Assembly (NCBI GenBank): GCA_015680905.1 | Contig: CM027378.1 | Location: 73,127,501-73,191,500 of the forward strand | DNA length: 64,000 nt | Source: Coptis chinensis | Taxonomy: Eukaryota > Streptophyta > Magnoliopsida > Ranunculales > Ranunculaceae | Reading direction: 5' to 3' | Part shown: positions 12,801-24,147 of the stretch, piece by piece | How the letters are laid out: the number at the start of each line of letters is the position of its first letter | How positions within the stretch are numbered: position 1 is the first letter of the stretch | Made by a program: the position numbers and the translations under genes | Notes under the pieces: model-generated | What the model saw: only the letters and a program-made list of their open reading frames with translations | The model's database searches: none | Told to the model about the DNA's origin: nothing

Positions 12801-15238
12801 ATCTAGAAAATCAGCAACTCAGCGATATTCCTAATTTAAGTGTCTATGATATTCTTGGTTTCAAAATGTTTAGCAATTAAAGTTACTGAATCAATCGTAA
12901 TAAAACATTGCCATCGATAGAAATGGTGAAAAGATTTAGATATTGCTGATTCATTGGAGTTTATAGATGCTATTCCAACCCACTTCCTTTTAATTATAAC
13001 ATATCTAATTTGTATCTTGATTATTATTATTATACAAGAAAAGTGAACGAGTAATCTCAAATGTTTCTGAAACATACTTATTTATGTGCCAGGGGGGGCT
13101 GCATGTCAAGGACTTTGACATAAGAAGGGAGGCTGGTGGTTCCGTAAACCGAGCTGTTCAAAGATTATACAAAGTTCGGGTATCTGAGAACTTCCTTGAG
13201 ATTCATCTCTTCTGGGCTGGAAAGGGCACCTACACCATACCTGTACGAGGTTATTACGGACCATCCATTTCGGCTATCAGTGTTACACCTGGTAAATAGT
13301 GAACAGACTGTAAATGCTAATGGTGTCAATTACTTGTGCCACTACTCTGACTATTGAGCTACTAACAGATTTCAATCCAACTGTCTGCAACTGTCCACCT
13401 ACGGGTTCGAAAACTTCAAATAATACTGGAATGATTGTTGGTATCACAGTCTCCATTGGGCTTCTGAGCATTATATGTGCTATCACTATCTTTTATTTTA
13501 GAAGGAAAAGATCAAGAAGCAAAGAAGACGATGGTAAGTACTTCCTTACAATCGATAAACAGAGTAGGACACATCGTTTTGGAAAATAAAATTAATTATT
13601 TCTTCCTTTCTTTATGGAAGTACGTATTACAATATATACTTTGTGTTCTCATTGATTTCCAGAGCTTCTAGGGGCCATAGACAATAAGCCAAATATTTTC
13701 AGTTATGCTGAGCTGAGAACTGCTACAGAAGACTTCAGTCCAACAAATAAGTTAGGAGAGGGAGGATTTGGACCTGTTTATAAGGTAATATCGAAGTATA
13801 GTTGGATTTTCAAACAAGAACTTATGCACCCGTAAACATACATCTGTGTGTGTATACTAGCGACTTATTAGCATTTATCATCCCACAGGGAATGCTGTCT
13901 GATGGGAGAGAAATAGCCGTGAAGAAACTCTTAGTACCATCTCACCAAGGAAAGAGTCAATTTGTTGCAGAGATTTCCATCATTTCTTCTGTGCAACATC
14001 GCAACCTCGTAAAATTGTATGGATGTTGCATTGAAGCAGAGAACAGACTCCTTGTTTATGAATATCTTGAAAATAAAAGCCTTGATCAAGCACTCTTTGG
14101 TAAGCAATCTGAACTGTGTACGCTTTTCGTTTAATTGCATCTTCGGAGCTATTCTTAATATATGTTCATCGAACGGATCCAACTGCCATGCAGGAAAGAC
14201 TGTTTTACATCTAGATTGGCCAACACGCTACAACATATGTTTGCAAGCAGCAAAAGGTTTAGCTTATCTTCATGAGGAAGCAAAGCCCAGGATCGTGCAC
14301 AGAGATGTGAAGGCTAGTAACATTTTACTTGATATTGCCCTGAACCCCAAAATTTCAGATTTTGGTTTGGCAAAGCTTTATGATGACAAGAAAACTCACA
14401 TTACCACGAGAATCGCGGGAACAATGTAAGAGCTTTTCTGGCACTTCCATTATGTGGTTTTGAGCCCTAGTACCCCATCAGAGTATGTTTACAAACGAGT
14501 GTACTGATGGTGCTTGAATGCTAGACAATCCAACTTCTGGCTGATGCTGCAGTGCAGAAGTCAATTAGTATACACAACAGAACACGCTTTTAATTTAATG
14601 TTTTCAAGTCTTTTCTTTCGTTTTTCATTTTTAACACCAGTATTGAATTAATAATTACCCCAAATTAAAATAGTGTTGGATGTTTATTGAAGTGGCTATC
14701 TAAGCCCGAAGTATGCTATGCTTGTGCCATCTAACGGAGAAGGCTGATGTGTTTGGGTTTGGGGTTGTGACCTTAGAAATTTTATCTTGGCGTTCAAATT
14801 CTGACTCAAGCTTGGAAGCAGAAAGGATATATCTTCTTGAATGGGTATGAAAAGTATAAGTGATTCATGCTATTTCTTTGGGGCTACTAATATTACAATT
14901 TTAATACGTTGTATTGTTTTCTCATGATCTTTTAGGCCTGGAGTTTGTATGAAACTAATCGAGGCTTGGAGCTGGTGGATCCAACATTAAGCAGTTTCAA
15001 CAAAGAAGAAGCCATTCGGATGCTAGGAATATCTCTTTTGTGTACTCAAGCATCACCAAATCTCCGGCCTCCAATGTCACGAGTAGTGGGCATGCTGACA
15101 GGAGACGTCGAAGTGAGCACTGTTACCTCAAAGCCAGGTTATTTGTCCGATTGTCAGTTCACAGATGCCACAACCTTTGTGAGCGAGGATGGAAAATTCG
15201 ACTCATCTGCAAATGCAAGTATGGTGTTCGGCAGATAA
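6829..15238 (+). pseudogene. LRR-malectin receptor-like kinase, copy B, frameshifted in the kinase domain
   Basis: A complete LRR-VIII-2-type gene. Exons: 6829-6913 (ATG, signal peptide ending near RSQAQQ), 7477-7663, then one-LRR exons of 66-75 bp at 8064-8135, 8952-9023, 9126-9197, 9279-9350, 9630-9701, 9799-9873, 10154-10225, 10315-10386, 10469-10540, 10616-10687, 10792-10857 and 11029-11094, then 11686-11727, 11912-11976, malectin exons 12193-12578 and 13093-13291, TM 13369-13533, kinase 13663-13784, 13889-14099, 14194-14425, 14693 onward, last exon 14936-15238. Phase is kept through subdomain VII (HRD and DFG present). In the next exon one extra base near 14721-14726 (ATGCTTGTGCC against ATGCGTGGCC in copy A) shifts the frame to a TGA at 14745-14747, and the APE motif reads SPK. 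The last exon has lost about 42 bp and one further base before the stop. It may still make a truncated receptor of about 867 residues. Confidence 0.8.
8227..8934. mobile_element. Mutator-like MITE with long terminal inverted repeats, in LRR intron
   Basis: Ends GGGTTATTTAGCTCTTGGTC (left) and the complement AAAGCTAAATAACCC (right). The inverted similarity runs about 165 bp inward through GTTGGGTCCAA and GTGGATTGCCGTAAGTAC on the left and their complements on the right. It is flanked by a 9-bp target-site duplication, TTTATTTAT (8218-8226) and TTCATTTAT (8935-8943), 8 of 9 identical. A 9-bp duplication with long TIRs is the Mutator-superfamily signature. There is no coding capacity. It lies inside the intron between the first two LRR exons of receptor copy B and does not touch the splice sites. 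Confidence 0.85.
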
Positions 15239-16229
15239 CTCTTCAGAAGTGGACAGTCTCCAGCAGTGGACAGTCAGCCGATACCACACGAGATAATTGG
15301 TGAAGGAAGGTGGAAATAATTTCGTCTCGTTATTCATGTTTATTAATACTAGATGTTGCTACTTCCCCACTGATGTACATCATCAGACTCATTTTTACTG
15401 AAGAAGGAAGCGTATGAAGAGCCAAAAAGAAAATAAAAAAAGAGAGAGTTGAACCTTTTTTCTGTATCCACTGCCACTATCTAATTTGGTTTATGTCTGA
15501 GAATCGATTTCAAGTGTTCATTTTTCATTCTCAACACAAACCAATTAATTACAATAATATCCAATTTGATCATGTGTCGCGTAGTCTGGATTTATCTTTT
15601 CTTTCTTAATGTTCCGTTTCCAATAGTGTAAACCCATTCCACTGCGCAATTCCTAACCAGATTAGCTCTTAAAGGTGTCATGAGACTATTCATGTTCTTT
15701 TCCCCAAGTAGCCGTTGGGACTTCAAGCAAATCGGCGTCCCTACAGAAAAGGCCATTCATGAACATAGTGGAACCAGCGTGCCCTTGAACAAAAGAGAGT
15801 TGTTGGCAAAGGAGTCTATGAGTTGTGGCATTGATTCAATTTGGGTTGTGTTCATGAACATAAAGCTCATACCTTCTGGCGATGGTTGGCGCTTTTGTCT
15901 TGGAAATGCTCGAGGGTAATAGTCCAGAAGGGGCTCCTTGGTGTTTCCATGAAGAAAGGCATGAGAAATGGACCACATTGTTCCTCAGTGAATCTACTAT
16001 GTTCTCATCGGACGACAAGAGTATGCCAAAGAAGTGGACAAAGGGGTCCTACACTTGATCATATAATGCTTGTCAGGCCCAAGTATAACTGCTCCATCAT
16101 TCATGGCTTGTTCGACTGTTCACCTCGAAGACAATGATGGTAACATTTTTTACATGTTGATTCAAGACTGGTTCATTTGATACGCTAGTTGGGGTCGAGT
16201 ACGTTAACGCATTTCATAGGCTGCTTGAT
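13179..16229. repeat. segmental duplicate of window positions 1 to about 3002
   Basis: The sequence from 13179 repeats the window start with small differences: malectin exon end, TM exon, kinase exons, introns, 3' flank and the F-box-like remnant all recur in the same order. Similarity ends just after the shared GTACGTTAACGCATTTCATA (around 2973 in copy A and 16200 in copy B). Copy B has an extra segment near 15930-16000 and CTAGTTGGGGTCGA before that motif. This marks the 3' limit of the tandem duplication. The 5' limit of copy A is outside the window. Confidence 0.9.
15680..16229 (+). pseudogene. F-box-associated-domain gene remnant, copy B
   Basis: Counterpart of 2527-3002. It keeps a first open stretch (15680-15919) ending in SGDGWRFCLGNARG and then breaks in all frames. 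The FBA-like C-terminal part seen at 3058-3344 is absent because the duplication ends near 16229. Not expected to make a functional protein. Confidence 0.4.
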
Positions 16230-18732
16230 TGCGAAATGGTCTGCATGCTATGGCACATTGGCATTAGTTAAACTATACAATGTGCTTACGCCTAATTAAG
16301 TGGGATAAAAGCCGTCTTGCCAAGTTGCCAACATCGTTGGTGTGCATAAGACCATCCTATTCTTGGACCATGATGGTTTGGTGGAAACTCTTCTTCGGTC
16401 AAAGTGTACTTTAAGCAGTAAGACTACTAGTTAAAGAGTCTTAAATTGACTTTGGTTAACTAGGCTAATCGTGCCGCATTGTTTTGTTACTAAAGGAGCC
16501 CAGCCTTTACCTTCCTCTGTTTGTGGACATAAAATGCTACCACTGTAACGCCCTTTCGATCCAATCATATATATGCTTTAATCGTTGTAAAGGTAATTCA
16601 TAGAAAATTTAAATATCTATGGTATACTATTTCAAATGACTGTTTGATTAAACAGTATAGTGGAACAGTAAACTCATAAAGAATGAATAAGAACTGAATT
16701 ATTTTAGGCGTACTCAAGACTCGAGAGTTTGACAGGCCATAGTACTTCCATACTGCCAAAGGAGCTGATGGGCCACATTATATAGGCTTTGGAAATGCAA
16801 GGAAAGACTGTTGTTGGGCCATGACTTAATGAGTTAAGGGGTTAGGCAGTTGACCAACATGATTGGTTGTGAGGAAAATCGTGTACCTGGTGAGGTAGGA
16901 GGCTCAGTTGGCAATTTTGTCTTTGAAGTGCTCAAGTCAATAATCAACTAGGCACCCACATGACTCTAAGCCATTATTGGCAGGTGTAGTTCTAATAGGA
17001 AAGGCATTAATTGGGCCCAATGTTCATAAACATTCATGAATATTTGATATAATTGAGTATCAGGTGCAACTAAAAAATGGACAAAGAGCTACATCTTAGG
17101 TAAATAAAAGGAGTGCGGTTCACACTGTTCATATTTGGATTAACAACATTCAGAATGAAAACCAAGGTGGCTGTACAGTAACATCTGCAATTGCTACCAA
17201 GTACCAAGGCGCACAAAGCAAAATGTAGTCTATTATTGCTCTGTGCATGCTGAACTGTGAAGTTCACCTAACAAGTACTACCATGAGTATGTATGACAAA
17301 GGTATCACACCAATATTGTTTCATCTGTTCATAAACAGTAGGCAGCATGATTGGTTATGAGGAGTCTTTATAGCTTCCCACCATCCACACTTAAAGCCAG
17401 TGACTGGGGTGGTAATTGGTGATTGAGAATTGATGAGAACCATCATACATAGTGAGCATGAGTGCATGACAACATAAACTTGTAGGCCACTAAGTTGAAT
17501 GAAATGCGTAAATGCAAGTTGATAGGCTTCAAGATGTATCTGTGCACCTTCTAAACGTTTGGTCCCTCATCCTCTATCTTAAGAATCAATGACTTCAGTC
17601 TCTGGTTAGGTTCTCATACTTATCATCTGATGGCCAAGACTAGCTACCTACTTGGCTACTAGTTTACTTTGTCATGGACTAATGGGAATGACATGGAAAA
17701 TGGGCCATACTGTCCTTCAAATAGGATACTTTGCCTCTCCTTGGAAGTCAGGTAAAAACTTCAATAATGGGCCTCAATCTGATCCTTTTTTTCGATAACT
17801 TGCCTCTCAATCTGATTCGGTTACGTTGTTGGACAATAAATCACAAATGCATGCTCTAGCTTAACGGTGGATAGACATTATTAATACTAGCTATTGCGAT
17901 CGTTCTAACGGCCGGCGTTAAATAATAAATTAATGATGCCTCACAATGTTTATTATATTATATATATTGTTACTGAAAGAAGCATAAAACATAAACTACA
18001 ATGGCTTAAGATTACTAGGGTGGATTACAGAATAACTTTGTGGACAGACTACTATTTGCTGTCCATGAGACAGCAAATACTGATTGGTGGAGTTGGTGCC
18101 CGAGAAAACTATGTATTCTGCCTGAAAAAACTGTTTATGTGCCGAAAATGGTTTGGACTAATGATCGAGAAGCTGCTGTTTGTAGACATTCTGTCTACAA
18201 ATTCGCTCTGGGTGGATTACTGTCTTATTATCCTTATGTGAATAAATAGTAATGTTTCTTGTTTCAGTGCAAATGACCCATGCTCTACCACTAAATTCAC
18301 ATAGTCCAAATCAAATAACATTGCAATTACCCAATCAGCCTTTATAGTTATTTTTTTGACATCAATGAAAACCCTTACTCAATAGACTAAAAATAGATGA
18401 TTCATGGCATACCGTGGGCAAAGTTTTCCGTTAACAAACTCAAAAACACTTTTTCCAAATTTTAGGATGAGCAGGGCGTACCATGACCCCTCTGCCTCCG
18501 CCACTGAATGGTGATGGTGAAAGTTGGGATATACTCAAATGCAAAACGTAATAATTCCAGCAAAAAAAATAGCAAAATATAATTCTTCCATGCCAAATAG
18601 TCGGATACTTGTAGATTCCAAACTTATCAAATTATCAAGTCTAGCATTGTGAGACAAGGTATATACTCAGAAATCAAGTATGGTTACAATATATCAATGT
18701 GTCCATCTTGGACTGGGGAATGTCCATGTGGG
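16230..18732. other. intergenic; possible gene fragment at about 18024-18249
   Basis: Mostly featureless AT-rich DNA. Around 18024-18249 the plus strand is open without an ATG and reads through DWWSWCPRKLCILPEK and VPKMVWTNDREAAVCR to a TAG at 18247-18249. The tryptophan and cysteine content is not typical of random AT-rich translation, so this may be a terminal exon or a captured fragment. I do not recognise the family. Nothing else is supported. Confidence 0.3.
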
Positions 18733-19330
18733 TAGGGGTCGAATTTAGGTCGGGTTAGCCCAAACCCAATAGGTTAAAACCTGATTTTTGTTGGTTATGG
18801 GCTAACATTTCAGATTTATGGTCCGACTCAGTTTCGGATTGGGTTCGGGTTAAAATATCAAATAACCGAAAAATCCGAGCCTGTGTGCATATATATACGT
18901 ATATATTTCATTCATTCTATTATGTTATATTATTTCCTTATAAGGATTTATTCTTGTAAAAAATAAGATTGATAATATCAATTTAAGATAGAATAATTAA
19001 ATCAATGAGGTTAGTTTATCTTTCAAATAATCAAATTCTTTTGATTTAGTTAAAATATTGAATTTCGGTGTTATTTATCTCTTAATTTATTTATTTAACA
19101 GTGAAAACACGTTGAGTTTTTCACTATTTAATATTGAAACTCGAGAAACTTGACCAATTTGACCCAACCCAACCAATACAAGTTGAATTTGGACTGAAAA
19201 TTTAAAAACCGACTAGGACATGGTCTCGGACTCAGATTAAAACATTTGAAACTCAAGTTAGACTCGGGTTAAATCTCAACCCGACCCGACCCGACCCGAC
19301 CCGACCCGACCGCTCGAGTTCCACCCCTAA
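18733..19330. mobile_element. hAT-like MITE (598 bp) with (CCCGA)n at its end
   Basis: Left end TAGGGGTCGAATTTAGGTCG and right end CGCTCGAGTTCCACCCCTAA form imperfect TIRs (TAGGGGTSGAA). Flanking octamers CATGTGGG (18725-18732) and CCTGTGGG (19331-19338) agree at 7 of 8 positions, as expected for a hAT 8-bp target-site duplication. Just inside the right end lies a (CCCGA)n run at about 19278-19310. No ORF. Confidence 0.75.
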
Positions 19331-20820
19331 CCTGTGGGACATTTGTGGTGGTGGTCATGTTTGGGTTATCGAAGAATCAACGATTTTATGTAAGTGGTGG
19401 AGACTATGGCTCAAGGTCCACACGTGGGTGTCATAAGGCTGCCAATTGAGAAGTCGATTTCTGTCGGGTTAAAATCGATGCCTCTAACATCTAACAGGGA
19501 ATTCTATCAAGTGGCCGACAATAAAATATTAAAATCAAGGTCACTTCTCTATCTTGTTCATACTGCTTCCACGTGTATATATATAGCACATTTTATTCTC
19601 TTTCCATTCGTTTGGGACTGAACTCAAAACAGTCAAACTAGTAGGACTACTTTGTTGGCATTTCACCAATTACTTCTTCCCACCTCGCGAAGGTGCACAT
19701 GGGGATGCAAGGCAATTAGCAATTCAACATTGTACCTTCCTAATAACCCCAAAGTCATATTTACGTCAATCTTAGCCTGGTAGCTCATTTTTGTCAGACT
19801 GTCTGATGCTCTGATGGATACTTTTTTTTTTTTTTTTTTTTTTTTTTATCCAGTAACCCCAAACTCATATTTAGGTTCGACTCTCACTGAGGTTAGTCTA
19901 AGTTTTTTATTTTTTTTATAATAAAATAATAATAATAATAATCTAAAACACTTCTAATAAAACATTGAATATGTTCTCAACGAGTATAAAATATATGAAT
20001 TAAAACTTTAAATACCCATCAAGTATATTCATTGGTTTATATTTGTTAAATAGTAGAATATAAAGATTTGATTTTAAATTGCAAATTGTATACGAAATAG
20101 AAATCATTGAGAAGATATTCGACATTTCATCATAGGAATTTTAGATTTTTTTTTTAATTGGAAACAAATAGAAAACGTAGATTAACGGTCAATGAGAATT
20201 AAATCTAATTGATCAGTATCAAATATTAAAATAGAGAATTATGTATAAATTGGAGATGGAGGGGATAATGTCTAAAAAAATATATATATTTTTTTTTTTT
20301 TTTTTTTTGAAAAAGTTGTGAATACACCAAAAAAATCTATTTTTATGAGCTGTAACCCTCTAAGTTCATCCAACAAAACCAGAATTGTCACTTACACGTT
20401 ACACAAGTTACTTGCATACATTTATATCAATTTCTCAAATCTATTTTGTATTTTTGTTAAACAATAAAAAGCTTTTCGCGTATATAATACAGTTAAAACA
20501 ACAATTTTATTTTACCTTTTGAGAATAACCAATCTAACTCATTCCAAAGTACGAAATAGCCCGTTTACATATTTTGGATCTCAATTTTTTTTTCCACAAA
20601 GTGACCTCGCCACCGACTGTAGCGGCACTATCTATTGCCATTTGCTTTGAAAGATCCATCAAATAATTGATCAATGCTACTTACGGTAACGAACATAACT
20701 GAATGTCTGAATGACATTTGTAATCTGTATCAATCAGTAAACATGACAATTCCTATGTTCCGGTTCTTTTCCTTCCAAATGTCATGCTAAATTATAGAAA
20801 AAGAAGTTTCGATCACAAGT
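19331..20820. other. intergenic with poly(T) tracts
   Basis: No gene supported. Holds long T runs near 19820-19847 and 20289-20308. The 75-codon open stretch at 19394-19621 shows no family resemblance. Confidence 0.5.
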
Positions 20821-20893
20821 GGGGATGTAGCTCAGATGGTAGAGCGCTCGCTTAGCATGCGAGAGGTACGGGGATCGATACCCCGCATCTCCA
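20821..20893 (+). tRNA. tRNA-Ala (anticodon AGC)
   Basis: A 73-nt cloverleaf with no intron. Acceptor stem GGGGATG/CATCTCC (one G-T pair), D-arm GCTC...GAGC with box A TAGCTCAGATGG, anticodon stem CTCGC/GCGAG with loop TTAGCAT, anticodon AGC at 20854-20856, T-arm ACGGGGATCGATACCCCGC with box B GGGATCGATACCC, and discriminator A (20893). CCA is not encoded, as is normal for a nuclear tRNA gene. The +1 strand is followed by TTTTGATT, a short Pol III terminator-like T run. Confidence 0.97.
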
Positions 20894-20980
20894 TTTTGAT
20901 TAAACTTGTTATTTTTTGACAAAAACCATGCTAACCTTGGGAGTGATTTTCTCCAAGCGCTCCAAAGAGTGGGTGTAGAC

Positions 20981-21147
20981 CATAGTTCGGAATTCCGACA
21001 AATCTAAAATCCGAAATTCATTAAATTTCGACCCCTATTACATTTGGAATTTCGGATATTTCGACTCTATATTCGGAATTCCGTTTTTTTGAAAAACCAA
21101 AATTCCAAAGGCGGAATTCGAAGTTTTGTTCGGAATCACGAACTATG
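20981..21147. mobile_element. hAT-like MITE (167 bp)
   Basis: TIRs CATAGTTCGGAATTCCG at the left and the complement of CATAGTTCGTGATTCCG at the right (15 of 17). Flanking octamers GTGTAGAC (20973-20980) and GTGAAGAC (21148-21155) agree at 7 of 8. The interior is full of TCGGAATTTCG-type motifs. It sits between two partial copies of a CCATGCTAAYCTTGGGAGTG sequence (see the Mutator-like element next to it). Confidence 0.75.
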
Positions 21148-21169
21148 GTGAAGACCATGCTAATCTTGG

Positions 21170-24138
21170 GAGTGATTTTTTGTTCCCAACGTTGGTTCCT
21201 CCAAGTGCTCCAAAGGAATTATCAGCCACACGTTTCATTTTTTCCACAAAAAAAATAGTTACACTTTGTACAAAATCCTCAAAATTCACAATTTTACTAG
21301 TTTGTCCCTCATAAGTCATAACTAATAATTAAAAAAGAAATAAAAGGAAAAAGAAACAAAACAAAAAATAGGAATCAAAATATGAAAAACGCAATGGATG
21401 CTGTCACAATCCGAATTTCTAAACAATTACAAAGTGAATATTTGAAATATAAATATCTCAAACATTGCTATGTTCAATGGTCTAAAAACCCAGGCTATGA
21501 CGGGGTGGATACAACACATGCCAAAATCGAAAACCCACATCATACATAATCAACTTAACAACAAAATCTTCCAAAATTATCCGTCATCACTTTATTAAGA
21601 TATCATCCGTCCAAACAAAACATCAACCAAACTCTAAGAATAAAAGTCTTCAATATCTTATTCTCATGTTATGCTAAAAATGTAAACTACGTTATTACAT
21701 CCTTTCAATAAAAATCAAATCTAATAAAAGAACTAACGGACTGCTCCAGGCAAAAATCCAAATCACACGCCGCGGTTCCACTGCCTTCCACCTATGTTCC
21801 TAAAAACATACCCACGTTGCCAAAACAAATCAAACATGGGTCAGCAAAGAATAGAATTTGCTGGTATGAGTAGACTAACCACATATAAACATTTCCAATC
21901 TTTACTTATCCAACTAACACTTTAAATATATCATAATTTAATCATTCTCAGCTTGAAAGCGCGACAAGTAGTTCCATCATTTCAACCGGCATAGTTTCTT
22001 CCAAAGCAAGACTTCCATTTTATTAACTCATTATAATAACTTGTTTTAATAACTAAGTAATTGAATTAAAACTTACCGATATCCACTGCTGTATAAGGGT
22101 AGGACCGTGTCCCTGCACAAAATATTATTAAGTCCTATCATCCTGCAAATGGAAGTTAGGAATTCTAAACAACATATGTAGATATCCTATAAGTATGCAA
22201 ATGCAAGTCCAAGCACACCCGTACAATCAATGAATACAACTAACCCGCAAGACGAATACCTTAGTTCTTCTCTAGGGCAGTTCAAACAATTTGGTCATTC
22301 ATGACACTTTCAATGAATACCCATATATAATGCTAACGGGCCATTTATGGCACATTCAATAAATGTCCACCTAACATATGACATCATCAGTCATAAAACT
22401 AAAATCCAAAACTTGAGGCGTAGAGAGTTCTAAAAGGGTGCAGTAAATTTGTTTACGCATTATTGAACTTTATTGCATATATTATTTCAGAGAACAAAGA
22501 AGTATCTTGTTTCTTGTATTTTTTGTTTACGCGTTATTAATTACATGGATGTCTAAGTGTCATAGCGACGTATATAAAACTGAAATATCACATAGTAACT
22601 AATACACGTACACACGTATATACAAAGGTTTTAGCCAATCATGTTAATAGCCCTAGACCTATCCTAATATACCGAATCATAATCCGAAGTTAAAAGTCAA
22701 ACTTGGTCAACTTATCAAAGTCAACCTACCAATGGTCAACATCAGTCAACCAGCCAATGGTCAACATCAGTCAACCAGACCTAAACTCCTCTAACCCAAA
22801 AGCCCAAAGTTTAAACTTAAGTCCAAAAAAAGAAAATCTAAAATTTAAAAACACATAAGCCCACCCACGATTTGTCCCAAGCCCAAATTGAAATTCATTG
22901 TTCACCTTCTTCTTCCTCCAGCACCTCTCCTCCACCTCCAGCCACCACCGGCCATTCAACAAGATGAGTTAATTCTACCCAAACCACAATAGGAATAGTT
23001 CACTCATGCCCAACAGAAAAAGAAATCGCTGGTCATCTTCTTCCCCTCAGGCGCCTCCACCACCACCGGCTATCACTCGCCACCACCATTGAACCCAGCG
23101 GTTGGGTTCCTTAAGAAAACCCCTACATACCTATACCAACCAATTGTAATTCCATTATACTGTGAAAAACTCAAATCTACACCATTAATGCTCTGTAAAA
23201 GCTTCCCCTCACACTCTCCAGCACCCAATCAAACCAAACACCACTTCAAAACCCAACACTTCACCACAACAACCAAACATCACCAATTATAACCCTAACA
23301 GTTTAACATCACCACAAAATCAAATAAAACACATAATTCAAACACAACAAATAATAGGACGATTTGGTGTTGATGGCAACGCCATTAACAACCGGTGTTA
23401 AGGCTTCGATAGTTCAATGCTCACATTCGTCATAGTTTTATTTATTGTAGTAGTTCAAAATGGTATCTAACAACCGGTACCATTAACAGAGTTTACAAGG
23501 TAATAAAAAAAGCCAATATTACGGATATGATTAGCAGAAAACAAAAATTTAAAAACCTCGTCTGACTACTCACAGTTTATAAACCGAACAGCTTTCCGAA
23601 AGCGAAAAACCCCGAAGGACCAAAGTCGACTGTCGCGCGAAAAACCCTTTTCTTTTTACTATCCAACAACAATCCACTAACGGGTGTTACTCTCCATTCC
23701 GTCTCTTATTTTTTATGTGTAAAACTCTCTGTTTTTTACCAACCCTATTTTGTTTCTTTTCTGTTTTAAAAAAAACCCCCCCGAAATAGGGAATAAGGTT
23801 TATCCCATAAATCCACGTCTTCTATTTTCACTAACACTTATCATATTTTATTTTATCTATTATCAATTATTATTATTATTAGGAAAAATAAAAGAATAAA
23901 ACACGGAGTGTTATAGATGCATTAAGAACAAGCTAATAAAAAGATGATATTTATTATTATTAACACGTTTTTGCAGGAAGAAGATGAAGAAGAAATACAC
24001 ACGTTAGAAAATTTGGAAATTTTGAGGATTTTGTGTATGTTGTAGCTTCCCTTTTTTTGTAGAAAAGATGGGACGTGAAGGATTCAAAATTTCCTTGGAG
24101 TGCTTGGAGGAACCAATGCTGGGAGCAAAAAATCATTC
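21170..24138. mobile_element. non-autonomous Mutator-like element, interrupted by a solo LTR
   Basis: Long TIRs: the left arm starts GAGTGATTTTTTGTTCCCAA and continues through GGTTCCTCCAAGTGCTCCAA and ACAAAATCCTCAAAATT. The right arm carries the complement, ending AGCAAAAAATCATTC at 24138. The 9-bp target-site duplication is TAATCTTGG (21161-21169) and TAATTTTGG (24139-24147), 8 of 9. Without the 2.5 kb LTR insertion the element would be about 450 bp, of which the arms are about 150 bp each. No transposase. A second partial left end (about 20926-20968) lies just upstream, so the left flank was locally duplicated before the 167-bp MITE inserted. Confidence 0.8.
21402..23915 (+). mobile_element. 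solo LTR, probably Ty3/gypsy type
   Basis: Begins TGTCACAATCCGAATTTC, close to the TGTCACGACCC start of many plant Ty3/gypsy LTRs, and ends ACGGAGTGTTATA, which looks like a GGGTGTTACA end after a C-to-T change (so TG...TA and not TG...CA). Flanked by a perfect 5-bp target-site duplication GATGC (21397-21401 and 23916-23920). At 2514 bp with no gag, pol, PBS or polypurine tract it is a solo LTR left by LTR-LTR recombination. It lies inside the Mutator-like element, so it is the younger insertion of the two. Orientation follows the TG...(C)A polarity and motif resemblance. Confidence 0.75.
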
Positions 24139-24147
24139 TAATTTTGG

